Source of the DNA: Saturnia japonica
Taxonomy: Eukaryota; Arthropoda; Insecta; Lepidoptera; Saturniidae
Length of the DNA: 64,000 nucleotides
Direction: 5' to 3'
Assembly (NCBI GenBank): GCA_033032175.1
Contig: CM065304.1
Location: forward strand, 3,472,001-3,536,000
The notes under the pieces are model-generated. The model ran no database searches. It was not told the DNA's origin and saw only the letters and a program-made list of their open reading frames with translations. Below are positions 1-10,361 of the stretch, one piece after another. The position numbers were made by a program, and so were the translations under genes. Position 1 is the first letter of the stretch. Each line of letters starts with the position of its first letter.

Positions 1-124
1 ATTAATTTTCTAAGAATTCCATAAAACCGATGTACACGAGCAAACAATAAGAAGTGGTCAGCTATAAAGAAAGAATTTTTTTTTTTAAGTTTTTTAAATT
101 AAATAAATTTACAAATGTAGGAAC

Positions 125-1139
125 CTAATAACGAGTGTATCCACCTCTTGCCAAAATCAAGGTATAAATCCTTCTGGGTGTGCTTTACGCGATACATTTA
201 ATAACGTTTTTAGGAATACGTTCACATTCTCTTAATGACAATGACTCTTTTTAGCTTCTTGATGTTTTTTGGAGTAGGTTACACTGATCTTACCAGTCTC
301 TTTAGAACAACCCAGATATGTTCAGTTGGATTGAGGTCAGGATTTCTAGCTAGCTAATCTAAATGACGGATCCCAACTTCTTGCATGTACGCTTCCACGT
401 CGCTAGAAAGGTGAGAGCGAGCATTGTCGTCCATAAAATTGGAATCTTCCTCAAGAGCAGTCAATGCGGGCTGTGCATGTGGAATTAGGACTTCCGTTAT
501 GTACTGGTGTGCATTTAATGGTCCATTTTCTATGAAAACTAACTCCGTACGTTCTATCGAATAAATTGCTGCTCAAAACATAACGGAGCCTTCGCTATAT
601 GTAGGTAGTGATTTCTTCGAAACCCACTTCCGCATAGCGTTCCAGTGGTCTTCGCAGTACTCGCCGGCGTCGATCCACTACAAACAAAGAGACTCTAGCT
701 TCATCACAAAACAATATATCGTTCCAGTCCTCCAGAGTCCATGAAGCACAGTTTGGAGCAAACTGAAGTCGAGCATCACGGTGCTCACGGAGTAATTTAG
801 GTCCCAGGCCGGTCGGTAACTGCTGATATTGGCAGCTAAAAAGCCTCCACTAGCTAACTTCTACTCCTCTTACTTCTTCAAGGCTCATCTTTAAGTCCAC
901 ACTTGATGCCTTACTATTCCACAACGTTTGACTCACCAAAAATCGGTCTTCTCGTGGTTCTGTGCATCGTTTTCTTCAAAAACCTGGACTTCTTCTGACC
1001 GATCCGGTCTCTTGATTCCGTTGCCAAGTCCTCTGGACAATTGAACGACTCATACTTAGCCGCTGAGATACATAGATAACGAACAACTTTTTTCAAGTAG
1101 AGCTATAATTTTACCAGTCCTTATCGCTTTATCAGTCAT
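125..1139 (-). pseudogene. Decayed Tc1-like transposase (DD34E type)
   Basis: Read on the minus strand, this stretch is a nearly full-length Tc1-type transposase of about 338 codons, broken by in-frame stops and frameshifts. The start ATG is at 1139-1137 and is followed by a helix-turn-helix-like region with a Q-R-T-W-Q core. The catalytic motifs are visible in order: FCDEARVSL near 690-710, FMDDNARSH near 410-438 and NPDLNPTEH near 320-343. Counting from the second Asp (426-428) to the Glu (321-323) leaves 34 residues, which fits the Tc1 DD34E spacing. The final stop lies at 125-127. I could not find convincing terminal inverted repeats, so the element ends are not set. It is a dead copy; no transposase can be made from it. 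Confidence 0.85.
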
Positions 1140-1586
1140 ATGAGAATGTGATATTTAACGTAACACGAAAAATTAAATTGTTTAATTTGTAGAAAATATC
1201 CAAAAAGTTTTAAAACATTAGTAATCAGCAAAAAACAGTTTCAGAATTTCGTGCTATCTTTTTTTGTATATTTAAATTTGGAACATAAAGGGAATCACAG
1301 CAGGATGCTTCAAATAACATGCCAATACATCGTTAAATTAATAAAACCTCTTTATAGTAATATTCATTGAAGTATAGTAAAAAATCTAAAGTGCCCGCTT
1401 TTTCTTGCAAAAGTGTTTATTATTATTAACTAGACAACTAATTTGGAAGTATCTCATAATCTTGAAAAACTTTACTCAAGCGGAGCGCGATCTTCGAAAT
1501 TTATAGAGTAATTGGAGGTATTAATATTACTAACATAGAACACTTTTATAATAAAATACAACTAAACAAGATGGTACGGTACAGCC
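1140..1586. other. AT-rich spacer
   Basis: No reading frame, repeat match within the window or RNA gene was seen here. It may include the untranslated flank of the Tc1-like element to its left. Confidence 0.4.
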
Positions 1587-2425
1587 GTGCCTTGCGTTCG
1601 ACTTGACAGGGGCACTACCGTATCTCCAAATCATCCTCATCATCATTTTAGCCGAAAGACAGGCATACCTCAAATATCTCCACAACGACGGGTCCTTCCC
1701 ACAACCTTTATTAGATTATTGGACCACCCTGTGGTGGGTCTGCCCACACTGCGTCTTCCAGTGCGTGACCACCACTCGAAAACTGTTCGGCCCCATCGTC
1801 GAACTTTGGTTATACAGCGGATCTCCCCATTTCTGATTCGATAAGCAGAGAAACTCCAAGCATAGACCTATCTATTGCCCTTTCAGTGACCTTGGGCTGT
1901 CTCATAAAGCCCATAGATAATAACCACGTGCGTATACCATATGTAAATACTAGCAAAAAACACTGGTTATAGACTTTTGTCTTGAGACACTGCGGTATCT
2001 TGTACGAGGATATGTTACGTAGCTTCCCAAGCGCTTCCCAGCTGACTTGGATTCGATGATTGACCTCTTTCTCGAAATTGGATCTATCTAACTGGATAGT
2101 TTTTCCAGGTAAACATAATCATCAACAATTCCAAGGGTATAATAGTCTTTGATCTTTACGGGATTGGCGCTACATGGACGTTTGACATGAGTTTCACCTT
2201 GTCCATGTTAATTCTAAAAACAACCTCTTTCAGAGGCTTTACTGAGGTCATTGTTCGGAGGTCCTCCATGGTATCAGCCAAGAATACCATGTCGTTGGCA
2301 AACCGAAGGTGAGTGATGTACCGTTCCCAGTCCAGAACCTTGAAAATATCTTGCAGTGCAGCGGTGAACATTTTAGGAGAGATAACGTCTCTTTGTCTGA
2401 CTCCCCGCTGCAACAGGATAGGTTG
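1587..2425 (-). pseudogene. RTE-like non-LTR retrotransposon, 3' half of RT ORF
   Basis: The minus strand encodes the C-terminal part of an RTE-type reverse transcriptase with stops and frameshifts. The segment 2156-2413 reads QRGVRQRDVISPKMF, then YITHLRFANDMVFLA. This is the finger motif and the catalytic loop of RTE-like enzymes, with the usual F-A-D-D changed to FAND, so the copy is catalytically dead. The distal end, 1587-1844 in other frames, still shows the basic RTGRRSVGRP-type tail of the family. The 5' part is missing. A sister copy in the same orientation is at 5477-6345. Domain order and orientation agree; clade assignment is from motif resemblance. Confidence 0.8.
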
Positions 2426-2834
2426 TAGGCTTTTTATAGTAGTAAACTAGATAGTATCTACGATAATAAATGCTAAGTAATCTGCCTAAAAATAAAACAC
2501 TTTTGCTTGCGCTAAATAAATATTATTTGTAAAAATATTATTGAATAATATAACAAATATGAAAATTTCAAATTATTTGAATCAAACTTACAGTGACGAG
2601 CACACATCTTCAGTAAGTGCAGTGGGGTAAATCTGGTGGCCTGGTGAACGTGCACTTCCGCGCAAAATTATTGTCATATTTTAAATATTTTTTTTAATTA
2701 TTTCTAAGATTATCTAAAAATTAATTAACACTTTCTAGTAAAACTTTTCGTGTCAAATATTATTAATTACTAGCTTTGCTCCGCGGTTTCACCCGCATAT
2801 AATTTAGAAGAAATCACTGATTAAGGATTTATAA
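2426..2834. other. AT-rich spacer with start of a dispersed repeat
   Basis: No coding potential was seen. At about 2770 a short motif resembling the start of a common lepidopteran interspersed repeat (actagctttgctccgcggtt) begins. Confidence 0.35.
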
Positions 2835-3480
2835 TACTTCAATAAAGACAATATTTTTATCGGGCTGCCAAATTGTCACGTCGCAGCATCGTATGGCTCG
2901 TTCGCGCCACAAACTACTACAGACATAGACCCGAGCAGAGTGTTGAATTATTTTAATTTTGTATTATTTCTCAAACTATGCGTCCAAATAATATGCCGTA
3001 AAAGACGAAGTTTATCTTCATTATAAATTTTCTTTATGACGAAGTAACTTTCGTTCGTAAGGATTAATATGCCATGCTTAAAAATAATGCTCATAAATTA
3101 ATTTTTTATCTTCAACAAAAAAATACAAAATGCTTTATTGTGGATCATATATAAGCGATAGATATATGATATCGCTGACTTTTTTTATATATACTAATGG
3201 CCAATATTTTTGTAGAACATTGTATTGACGTATCATTAACCATTAAGCCAGCGCATGCGGCTAAAGCAGTTCGCGAAGGCTTCGAGTTCCACCTTACGTA
3301 ACAAAAATAAATATTTAAGGCTAGCTAGAAACTGTAGCCCAATGTTATAATATAACCTGTACTATTCCTTGTGAGTCTGGCTATCATATATAAAAATAAA
3401 TTTCGAATCTGATTGGTAGTTCCAGAGATTAGCTTCTTTAAACAAACAAAAACTTTTCCTCTTTATTATAGTATTAGTAT
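2835..3480 (+). repeat. Dispersed repeat family B
   Basis: The core at 3030-3360 matches 59225-59545 in the same orientation with many substitutions; both share the block ttcgttcgtaaggattaata and a later block ending in ataaatatttaaggct. The 3' end (3370-3480) has the attagcttc...aaacaaacaaa pattern often seen at ends of lepidopteran retroposons. No ORF was seen. It is probably a non-autonomous retroposon or LINE 3' UTR. Confidence 0.6.
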
Positions 3481-3713
3481 TAGTATAGATTTTAAGTTTT
3501 TATTGAATATCGAATGATTCCTATAATTTATAACCAAAATGTTCTAGTCTTTACCATTTCAAATTTCGAACTCTACGTCCCTATGAGGCCGTGTCTTAAA
3601 AGTGCAAAGCCTCTTTAAGCTGAGAAACCTTCAAATGAGGTACTAATATAGTATGGTGACTTTCGAAATATTCTATTTAAAGAGTATTTACTTGAGTTTT
3701 TAAGTGAATTCAA

Positions 3714-3880
3714 CATCCCACAAAAATTCCCTAGAAAGTTCTAACAAGGGAGCCACCATCTTGTTAGGCTACTGAGTCGTCATAACACTTGACAATATAA
3801 TTCACTCGACAATGGCAGTAATGGTCTTCATTAAAGAGGACCGGTTGCCAAGTTAGGAAGAGGAAGAAGAAGAAGAATTC
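3714..3880 (+). repeat. Dispersed repeat family C
   Basis: This stretch, with the core gttctaacaagggagccacc, recurs in inverted orientation at 62905-63068 and in part at 35806-35862. It ends in a (GAA)n-like tract in two copies. Noncoding, class unknown. Confidence 0.65.
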
Positions 3881-3934
3881 AACATGTTTTGAATAAAAGC
3901 GTATTGAGTTTTCAAACATGTGTCAAAATAAAAT

Positions 3935-4320
3935 GTAGTTTAAATCAAAAGCACTAAAGAGTATTGATATCAACTTCAAAGCAAATCACCGCCAAAATAA
4001 CTTTCTACCCCCTTTTAACCCCGTTAGAAGATGAATTCTAATAAAATACACGTCTTTCATCAATTCTGTTAAAAAAGGTTTATGCAAAATTTGAAGTAGA
4101 TTGGACCAAGGAATCACGTTGTCCCATACAAACTTTGTCCCCCTTTTTTAACCCCTAAGGGGGTGAGAATTTCGGAAAATCCTTTCTTATCGGGTGCCTA
4201 CGTCATACAAAGAACACACCCTTCCAGTTTCAGGAGTCTACCATCAGTGGTTTAGGCTGTGCGTTGATCCGTCAGTCAGTCCTTCTGGACAAAGCATTTT
4301 ATATGTATAGATATACACGT
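3935..4320 (+). repeat. Dispersed repeat family D
   Basis: Contains blocks typical of lepidopteran interspersed repeats: ccctttttt-aacccctaaggggg, then a segment ending near gttgatccgtcagtcagtcc. A related, shorter copy lies at 14180-14390. Noncoding; the class (Helitron-like or retroposon) cannot be fixed from this window. Confidence 0.5.
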
Positions 4321-5476
4321 TCATGATTCCCTTCACGGTACTAATTTTATTTTACAAGGAAAACTTAAAGCTAAAAAATAATAATATGAAAATAATTCTG
4401 AAGGCCATTTTAAAGTTTTCACAAATAGAAAAGTTTGTACTATAATTTTTTTTCATATTTTTATTTCATAAAAAAATAGACATCATAAGCCATTTTTTCA
4501 AGATGTCACTTTAGAACTACCTTATCATTTAGCAGCATTTCCAAACAATACTTTTTAATACCTGAACACAGTTTACAAAATGAAGAGCAAATTAGGTAGA
4601 TATGGCACATTCATCAAAATTGTGGTGAAAACATGTTACATCGAAGAGAACGTATGTAAAATGTAACCTACGATACTGTTTTTTCGAGATAGAAGTTTTC
4701 TACTTTTGGCACTGAAATAAATATGTACTCGAAATGCCTGAAAAAAATTCCAACCCACCAATTCAGTCACTCTGCATGGGTGAGTAGTAATTTACTTGAT
4801 TATTGTCAAAATGACGAGTACTTTTAGTATTATTTTTTATATAGTAAAAATGTAATTTTAAATAGTTCACCATTAAATAAGTCTAATTATATGAAAATAT
4901 AACTATACATGAATATTTTTTAAATCGCTATAAATTGTCACAGCACTTTCCACATAAACAAACAGACCTGTACAATCTCACACAAGAGTTTTCCGGCGCT
5001 ATTGTGTTCAACGGAAGCAACTGCTATCGATAAACAGCTCGTGCAAATAAGATGACATCTTAGTTGATGATTCTAAATGATATGACAGTCAGTATTAAAA
5101 AAATACTTTGTCAGAGAATCGTTCACATTCATTTGACATTAATTACTCTCTGTACAGAAATGTGGAATCTTCATTTATTTTATTTTTTATATTTTAACAA
5201 AGATTAAAAAAAATTACTTAAATATTATAAAACTAGTTTCATAATTTAGTTATCATTAAAAAATAACAAAAAACACAGAACCATGGTTCACATTACCGTA
5301 AATACCATTACTAATTTGTGCATACGGTGATGTGATGATGATTATGGAAATGTGAACATTGCTTTCATATATCAATAAAACTATCATTTGCACTATAGTT
5401 ATTTTATTTTTAATAGTATTAAATACAAAAGTACATTATATAGATGTTTAATCAAATATTCCATCCACCCATTCAG
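4321..5476. other. AT-rich spacer
   Basis: No gene was seen. A small imperfect hairpin (arms at about 5284-5300 and 5345-5361, ggttcacattaccgtaa against ttatggaaatgtgaaca) may be a tiny foldback element. Confidence 0.35.
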
Positions 5477-6345
5477 CCGAAAGACGTTCACTGATAGACA
5501 TATTATGCCTCCTCTTAAAGTCATCACAACAACCGATCCTGCGCTACTCACATCCAAAGGGTACCTGCAACCTTCACCAGGTTGTGGGTACAATATATAG
5601 CGAGTCTCCCCACGATGCATCTTCCGATATTTGATCGGTACCTTAGAACTCTGCGGTCCATCGGTTATCTGTTCTACTAGCAATGAAATGTGCTTCGCCT
5701 ACTGCCACTTATGTTTAGCGATTCTGAGGACTATATCGGTGACTTTGATTCTCCTACAAATCTCCTTATTTCTTATTCAATCACGCAGAGATACTCTTAG
5801 AATAGCACGCTCCTTTTCCCTTTGAGTGATCAGTAGTTTTCATATGAGGCCCATCGTTACTCACAGTGGTTCAATACCATATGTCACGACTGGCGACATA
5901 TACAGCTCAAAGATCTTTATACAAGATACCGCATCTTGGACAAAAAGACTTTACGTAGCTTCTCAAAAGCTGCCCAGCCAAGTTGGACGTACCTAACAGG
6001 ATAGTTTGTCCGAGATAAACATAGTCAATAACAACTGTACGGAAGTTGAACTTTCGAAGTGAACTTCGTTTATGTTCACTTTATCACCGACTCCTTCGGA
6101 GAATCTACGTTCAAGCATTACCCTAATATCTTCTGTGGTCTAAGCTATGATTACTATATGATCGGCAAACCGTAGGTGAGTGATTTACTCGCCGTTTATA
6201 TTGATGCGTAACCGTTCCCTTTCCAGAACCTTGAAAACATCATCCAATGCTACGGTGAAAACTTTTTGAGAAATATCGCCTCCTTGTGTGACTCCTCACT
6301 GCAAAATGATAGGACTTTAAAAGTCTGGTACCACAGTCAGGCTGA
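5477..6345 (-). pseudogene. RTE-like non-LTR retrotransposon, RT C-terminal half
   Basis: The minus strand reads through an RTE-type RT C-terminus with many stops. From 6300 downward it shows a V-T-Q-G-G-D-I-S-Q-K-V-F-type finger motif, ITHLRFADHIVIIA (the FADD loop mutated to FADH), then a region corresponding to the conserved ERAILRVSLRD and IAKHKWQ blocks. It ends with the proline- and arginine-rich tail at 5480-5680. The order matches the copy at 1587-2425. The catalytic Asp pair is lost and the 5' half is absent, so this is a dead fragment. Confidence 0.8.
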
Positions 6346-6537
6346 CATATTGGCGTATATATACGAAGTTACTACCGAATCGAAGGTTTTTATAGTCCAC
6401 TAATGCTAAGCAAAGAGGCACTCTTCGGTCTCTTGTATAACTTGCCGTAGCATATGTTACGTTTCACCATTTCACATAACCGTCACTGTTAACATTACCG
6501 AATAAGAAATATCATTCTGAAAACCGTTCCATCAGCA

Positions 6538-6900
6538 GTGTTTTCTTCCTACATTCCGAAAAGCAAGGAGGTACTTAATTCCGTAAATATGATTAAATAT
6601 AATATAGCTAAAAAAAATTACTCTCCTACAACTACAAATTTCGCCACAATTTTGGAGAATGTACCATATATGAAAACAAAAGAAAAAAGTGTGCACGAGG
6701 TGGAAGTCAAACCTTCAGAAAACCTAAAAATACTCACAAACAATACACGTGAACAATACACCAAGCTTGCTATGACGCCTTTCCCAAGGCTTCGTAAAAC
6801 GCAGGCGTACACACACGTACAAAGAGGAGACCGAGAAAATAGGAAACACTGTTTGATGTATTCTATATCAATCCATAGAATTTGGTCTGTTAGAGAATGA
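6538..6900 (+). CDS. Unrecognised ORF, 120 codons
   Basis: An open frame of 120 codons with a polar, Lys/Thr/Asn-rich translation (for example KNYSPTTTNFATILENV). It starts with GTG in the given frame; the first ATG is at codon 17 or so. I see no splice partners, domain or membrane segment. The composition is less extreme than the flanking AT-rich spacer, and it sits next to a decayed RTE-like copy, so it may be a leftover ORF of a mobile element. It may equally be a chance frame. Confidence 0.2.
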   Translation: MFSSYIPKSKEVLNSVNMIKYNIAKKNYSPTTTNFATILENVPYMKTKEKSVHEVEVKPSENLKILTNNTREQYTKLAMTPFPRLRKTQAYTHVQRGDRENRKHCLMYSISIHRIWSVRE

Positions 6901-7329
6901 GACTCATTTGTCTCCTTGTCTCCTTTTAGTGTCATCGAGTTTCAAATCACAACGGTGCTAAAGGAGTTTCCACTTCAATAAAATAAACAACTAGTAGGTT
7001 CTTCAAAAAAAACAATAGCGAATATTTCTTGAAAGTGTTCATTTCAATGAATGTACGCAAACACAGACGTAAGTTTAGTCGCGAACAAGAGACGTATTTG
7101 TGTATTGCGCGGTTTGACTGACCAACCAATGGCGTAGTGGCGTAGACTTGAAGTCATTTTTCATAAATATAAATTACAGGGTTCCTTGTAAAACCGATTA
7201 GACAGTTACTTGTATTTTCAATTATCTGAGACTTAGTGTCTGTCTTTACATCACACTAAAGCGAGGTAGCGTATCTAGTGTAACATAGAAATATATGAAA
7301 ATTACATGCTAAATACACACATACACACT

Positions 7330-7745
7330 ATGCAGGCGGCACAGTCGCGTCGGCGGGAATTTTCTCTGCAGGTATGCCGCCGGCATATGTCACAGAAATC
7401 GCCAGTACAGTAGGCCGCGAGCATCATTTCATGCTGCGGCCTAACGGTTTTTTTTTGCGCTAAGGCCCTTGCCATGTTAAACAACCAGCTGCAAATAACG
7501 AGTGCAAACGGGATCATTAATGTTAATAATGTTTACAGTGTCCGAGCAGTCGTCGGTTGGAGTCGAAGCGGGCAGGCTTCCCCCGCCTCTTCCGCCCCCG
7601 CGGTTCCCTGTCACCGGCAACGTCTGACAATGGGAGACCCATGCGCATGCGCCACTAGTAGCGCCAATCAAGGCCGCCGCCAACTTTTTGTTTCATGGAC
7701 TCAAACGTCAAACCGGAGGCCGCGCCTCAATCACTACTACACAAC
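7330..7745. promoter_or_regulatory. GC- and CpG-rich island
   Basis: This block is far richer in G, C and CpG than the surrounding AT-rich DNA. It contains an NRF-1-like near-palindrome TGCGCATGCGCC at 7642-7653 (one base off the YGCGCAYGCGCR consensus), an inverted CCAAT-type context (gcgccaatca) just after it, and GC-rich runs at 7580-7610. No convincing coding exon with splice sites was found on either strand. It may be a promoter or first noncoding exon of an unseen gene, or an inserted element. Confidence 0.4.
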
Positions 7746-8333
7746 AAATGTTCTAAATTGATGTGATTAGATTAATAAAACGAAATTAGTTTGATAAGTC
7801 ACGGCATAAAATTAATATAGGCATTTAGACAGTCATTTTATGACATATACATTGTATGAAAATAATGCATAGGTACCATGTAAAGTGCCATTGATTTGTA
7901 GTACCTAACTACTCATTTTAAATAATTTCATCGTGAAGTTTTATTATGATTTAAAATGAAAATGAGACGTTGTGGGGGGGGCACTTGAAGTGGACAAGTT
8001 TTGAACGATTGAACCGAATATAGCTTCTGATATTAATATAATATAAACTATACTGATAAGTAAGTTTAAAAGAAAGTGGAATTCTCATTATAAGCTGATA
8101 GTAAGTAATCCTAGAAGCAATTCAGTTAAGGAGATCTTATAGGTGTGTCGATATATGAAACATATTTGAAAATTAGTTGAACACGTACGGGATAATGCCA
8201 AGTAATACTATATATAATATATTATTATATAGTAGAGATAAATATAAATTGGTACGATAATATGTAGTACTTGTGCTAGCAATAAATCGGTATGGATAAA
8301 ATCACCACATGTGTAAATGAATACATTTTACAC

Positions 8334-8375
<42 letters not shown>

Positions 8376-9372
8376 TGGGAATTTTTATTAAATTGTTCAT
8401 TTTTTTATATACTTATAAATTATATGATTTTATAACTAAAGTGTTTCTATTCTCTTTTTACTAGTAAATAAATTATTTTATTGTTATATTATATACATAA
8501 TGAAAAAATCTATGTCATATCTTTAATGACCTATATTATTGTATTACTTATTACAATATTTAATTATAATTATTAATAATAATGTTATTAATAGTTACAG
8601 AACGGAGGATTGATTGAGTTCGCGGGAATTGACTATATTCTAATAGGATGATTAGAATTTGTTAAATACTAAATGTATATTATTATGTTATCCATGTGTA
8701 CACGATTACTTATCTTTTTATTTTACTGTTCATTTAAAACGTTAACCATTTCATTTGTAGCACATAATAAATAATAATGGAACATATGATTATTACAGTT
8801 TAATTTATGAAAAATAAAAATTAAAAATTAAAATAGCATTACGGTAAGTTAAACAATTTTGTGGAGATTTAAATAACGTAAAGCTTTTAACTTATATGCC
8901 CCTAGTGAAAGATAAAGTTATTAGTTATGGTTTAGTATATACGACAGGGTTATGGTTTGTTTGTTCGTCCGTGTGATCGAACACTGCTCAATTCAATGTT
9001 AAGACTTTATCGATCGTGACGTTATCGATAAAAATATATAGCATGACACAATAAAAAAATATGTGTCTAATATGAATAAAGGGTCGCTCACGTTGACTGT
9101 GTACATTTAAATGTTGACTGGTTACGTGTTTGTTATACGGTAGGAATGTCGGAAACGCTAAATGTGTCAATACATATCGTAGCGATATATTTGTTGTTGT
9201 CGATTTATTTGTTTCATAAATCGAAAAATACAAACATTAATTAGCCATATCAGCGGATGTGCTGATATGTTGGTACAAAATAAAATAAATAATTTCAAAA
9301 TCTTCGCGGTATTTCTTTTTATTAGCAAAGATACAATTAATGTCGTCGTTATAATATTGAATCTATTTGGCT
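7746..9372. other. AT-rich spacer
   Basis: No gene or dispersed repeat was recognised. It contains the (AT)n tract listed separately and a G8 run near 7974. Confidence 0.4.
8335..8371. repeat. (AT)n microsatellite
   Basis: Uninterrupted alternating TA/AT run of about 36 bases. Confidence 0.95.
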
Positions 9373-9380
9373 GTTATAGT

Positions 9381-10048
9381 TAGAGGTGGGCGATTATGAA
9401 TGATTTACATAATAGAGATATTTCGATTATGCGGGATAATTCATAACCGAATTACGAATATGAATGATCATTCATAATCGAAGCTTTAATGTATTGAGTT
9501 GGGCGATTATGAATGATTTACATAATAGAGATATTTCGATTATGCGGGATAATTCATAACCGAATTACGAATATGAATGATCATTCATAATCGAAGCTTT
9601 AATGTATTGAGTTGGGCGATTATGAATGATTTACATAATAGAGATATTTCGATTATGCGGGATAATTCATAACCGAATTACGAATATGAATGATCATTCA
9701 TAATCGAAGCTTTAATGTATTGAGTTGGGCGATTATGAATGATGGCTGATACCTATTAAAAACGAAGAGTGCAAAGCTAAAAAAAGGTCGCGCAGTCGTA
9801 CACAAAGTTCTTTACAAGAACACATATAACAATTAGCTAAAAAAAGATCCTTCGGTTGTAATAATTACTAATTTTATCAAATTAGTAACCTAGGATTAGT
9901 AATTACTAATGGTACTTCGATTATGAATGATCAATCATTAACACGAACCACTGATTGTAGTAATTACTAATAGCTATAGTTGAGATATTTCGAGATATCT
10001 TCATAATCGAATGATTACATTAGTATATCTCATAATCGCCTACCGCTA
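9381..10048. mobile_element. hAT-type non-autonomous element with internal tandem repeats
   Basis: The ends are inverted: tagaggtgggcgattatg at 9381 and cataatcgcctaccgcta ending at 10048. The termini resemble hAT-superfamily ends (YAGRGGTGGGC-like). An 8-bp duplication flanks it, gttatagt (9373-9380) and attatagt (10049-10056), matching at 7 of 8 positions; 8 bp is the hAT signature. There is no transposase ORF. Much of the interior is a 113-bp tandem array plus further copies of a cgattatgaatgatc-like motif. Confidence 0.85.
9388..9743. repeat. 113-bp tandem repeat, three full copies and a partial one
   Basis: Equivalent bases fall at 9391, 9504, 9617 and 9730, an exact period of 113. The copies are virtually identical, and each unit contains a short palindrome (gaatgatcattc). 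The fourth copy breaks off after about 17 bases. Confidence 0.95.
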
Positions 10049-10132
10049 ATTATAGTAATAATATACAATATCATGTTTTACCAGGAAAACACTTTTCTTT
10101 AAATGTATGTTTTCCATATTTGAATGTATTAA

Positions 10133-10361
10133 TTAGACCGGCCGCACACGTCAGGTTTTCTTATTAGGTTTCCGAATCAGGAATAATTTACTAACAGCAT
10201 GCTTGCTTCCGAACTGAATGTCAGGAATTTTTCCCATTCGGAACATAAAAAATCGTGTGCGCCATGTATAGTATATATGAAACATATACATTTGTGTGTT
10301 CGAATCGAAATACCTGATTCGGAAACCTAATAAGAAATCCTTACGTGTGCGACTGGTGTTA
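10133..10361. mobile_element. Foldback element with ~48-bp inverted repeats
   Basis: Left arm 10133-10181 and right arm 10313-10361 are inverted copies; the inner 27 bases or so (ttcttattaggtttccgaat core) match perfectly and the outer parts match with a few changes. The spacer is about 130 bp and has no ORF. Target duplication is unclear. It is a MITE by structure; superfamily unknown. Confidence 0.75.

Noticed and set aside
61..1260. Terminal inverted repeats for the Tc1-like element
   Set aside because: AT-rich segments near 95-115 and 1165-1195 look similar but do not pair convincingly.
6618..6935. 105-codon minus-strand frame
   Set aside because: Overlaps the plus-strand frame at 6538-6900 and reads as hydrophobic and cysteine-rich noise.
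7474..7761. 95-codon frame in the CpG-rich island
   Set aside because: Low-complexity Ala/Pro/Ser translation typical of GC-rich noncoding DNA, with no splice partner.
9388..9743. CRISPR-like regularly spaced repeats
   Set aside because: The repeats are continuous 113-bp tandem units with no unique spacers, inside a hAT-type element in animal DNA.
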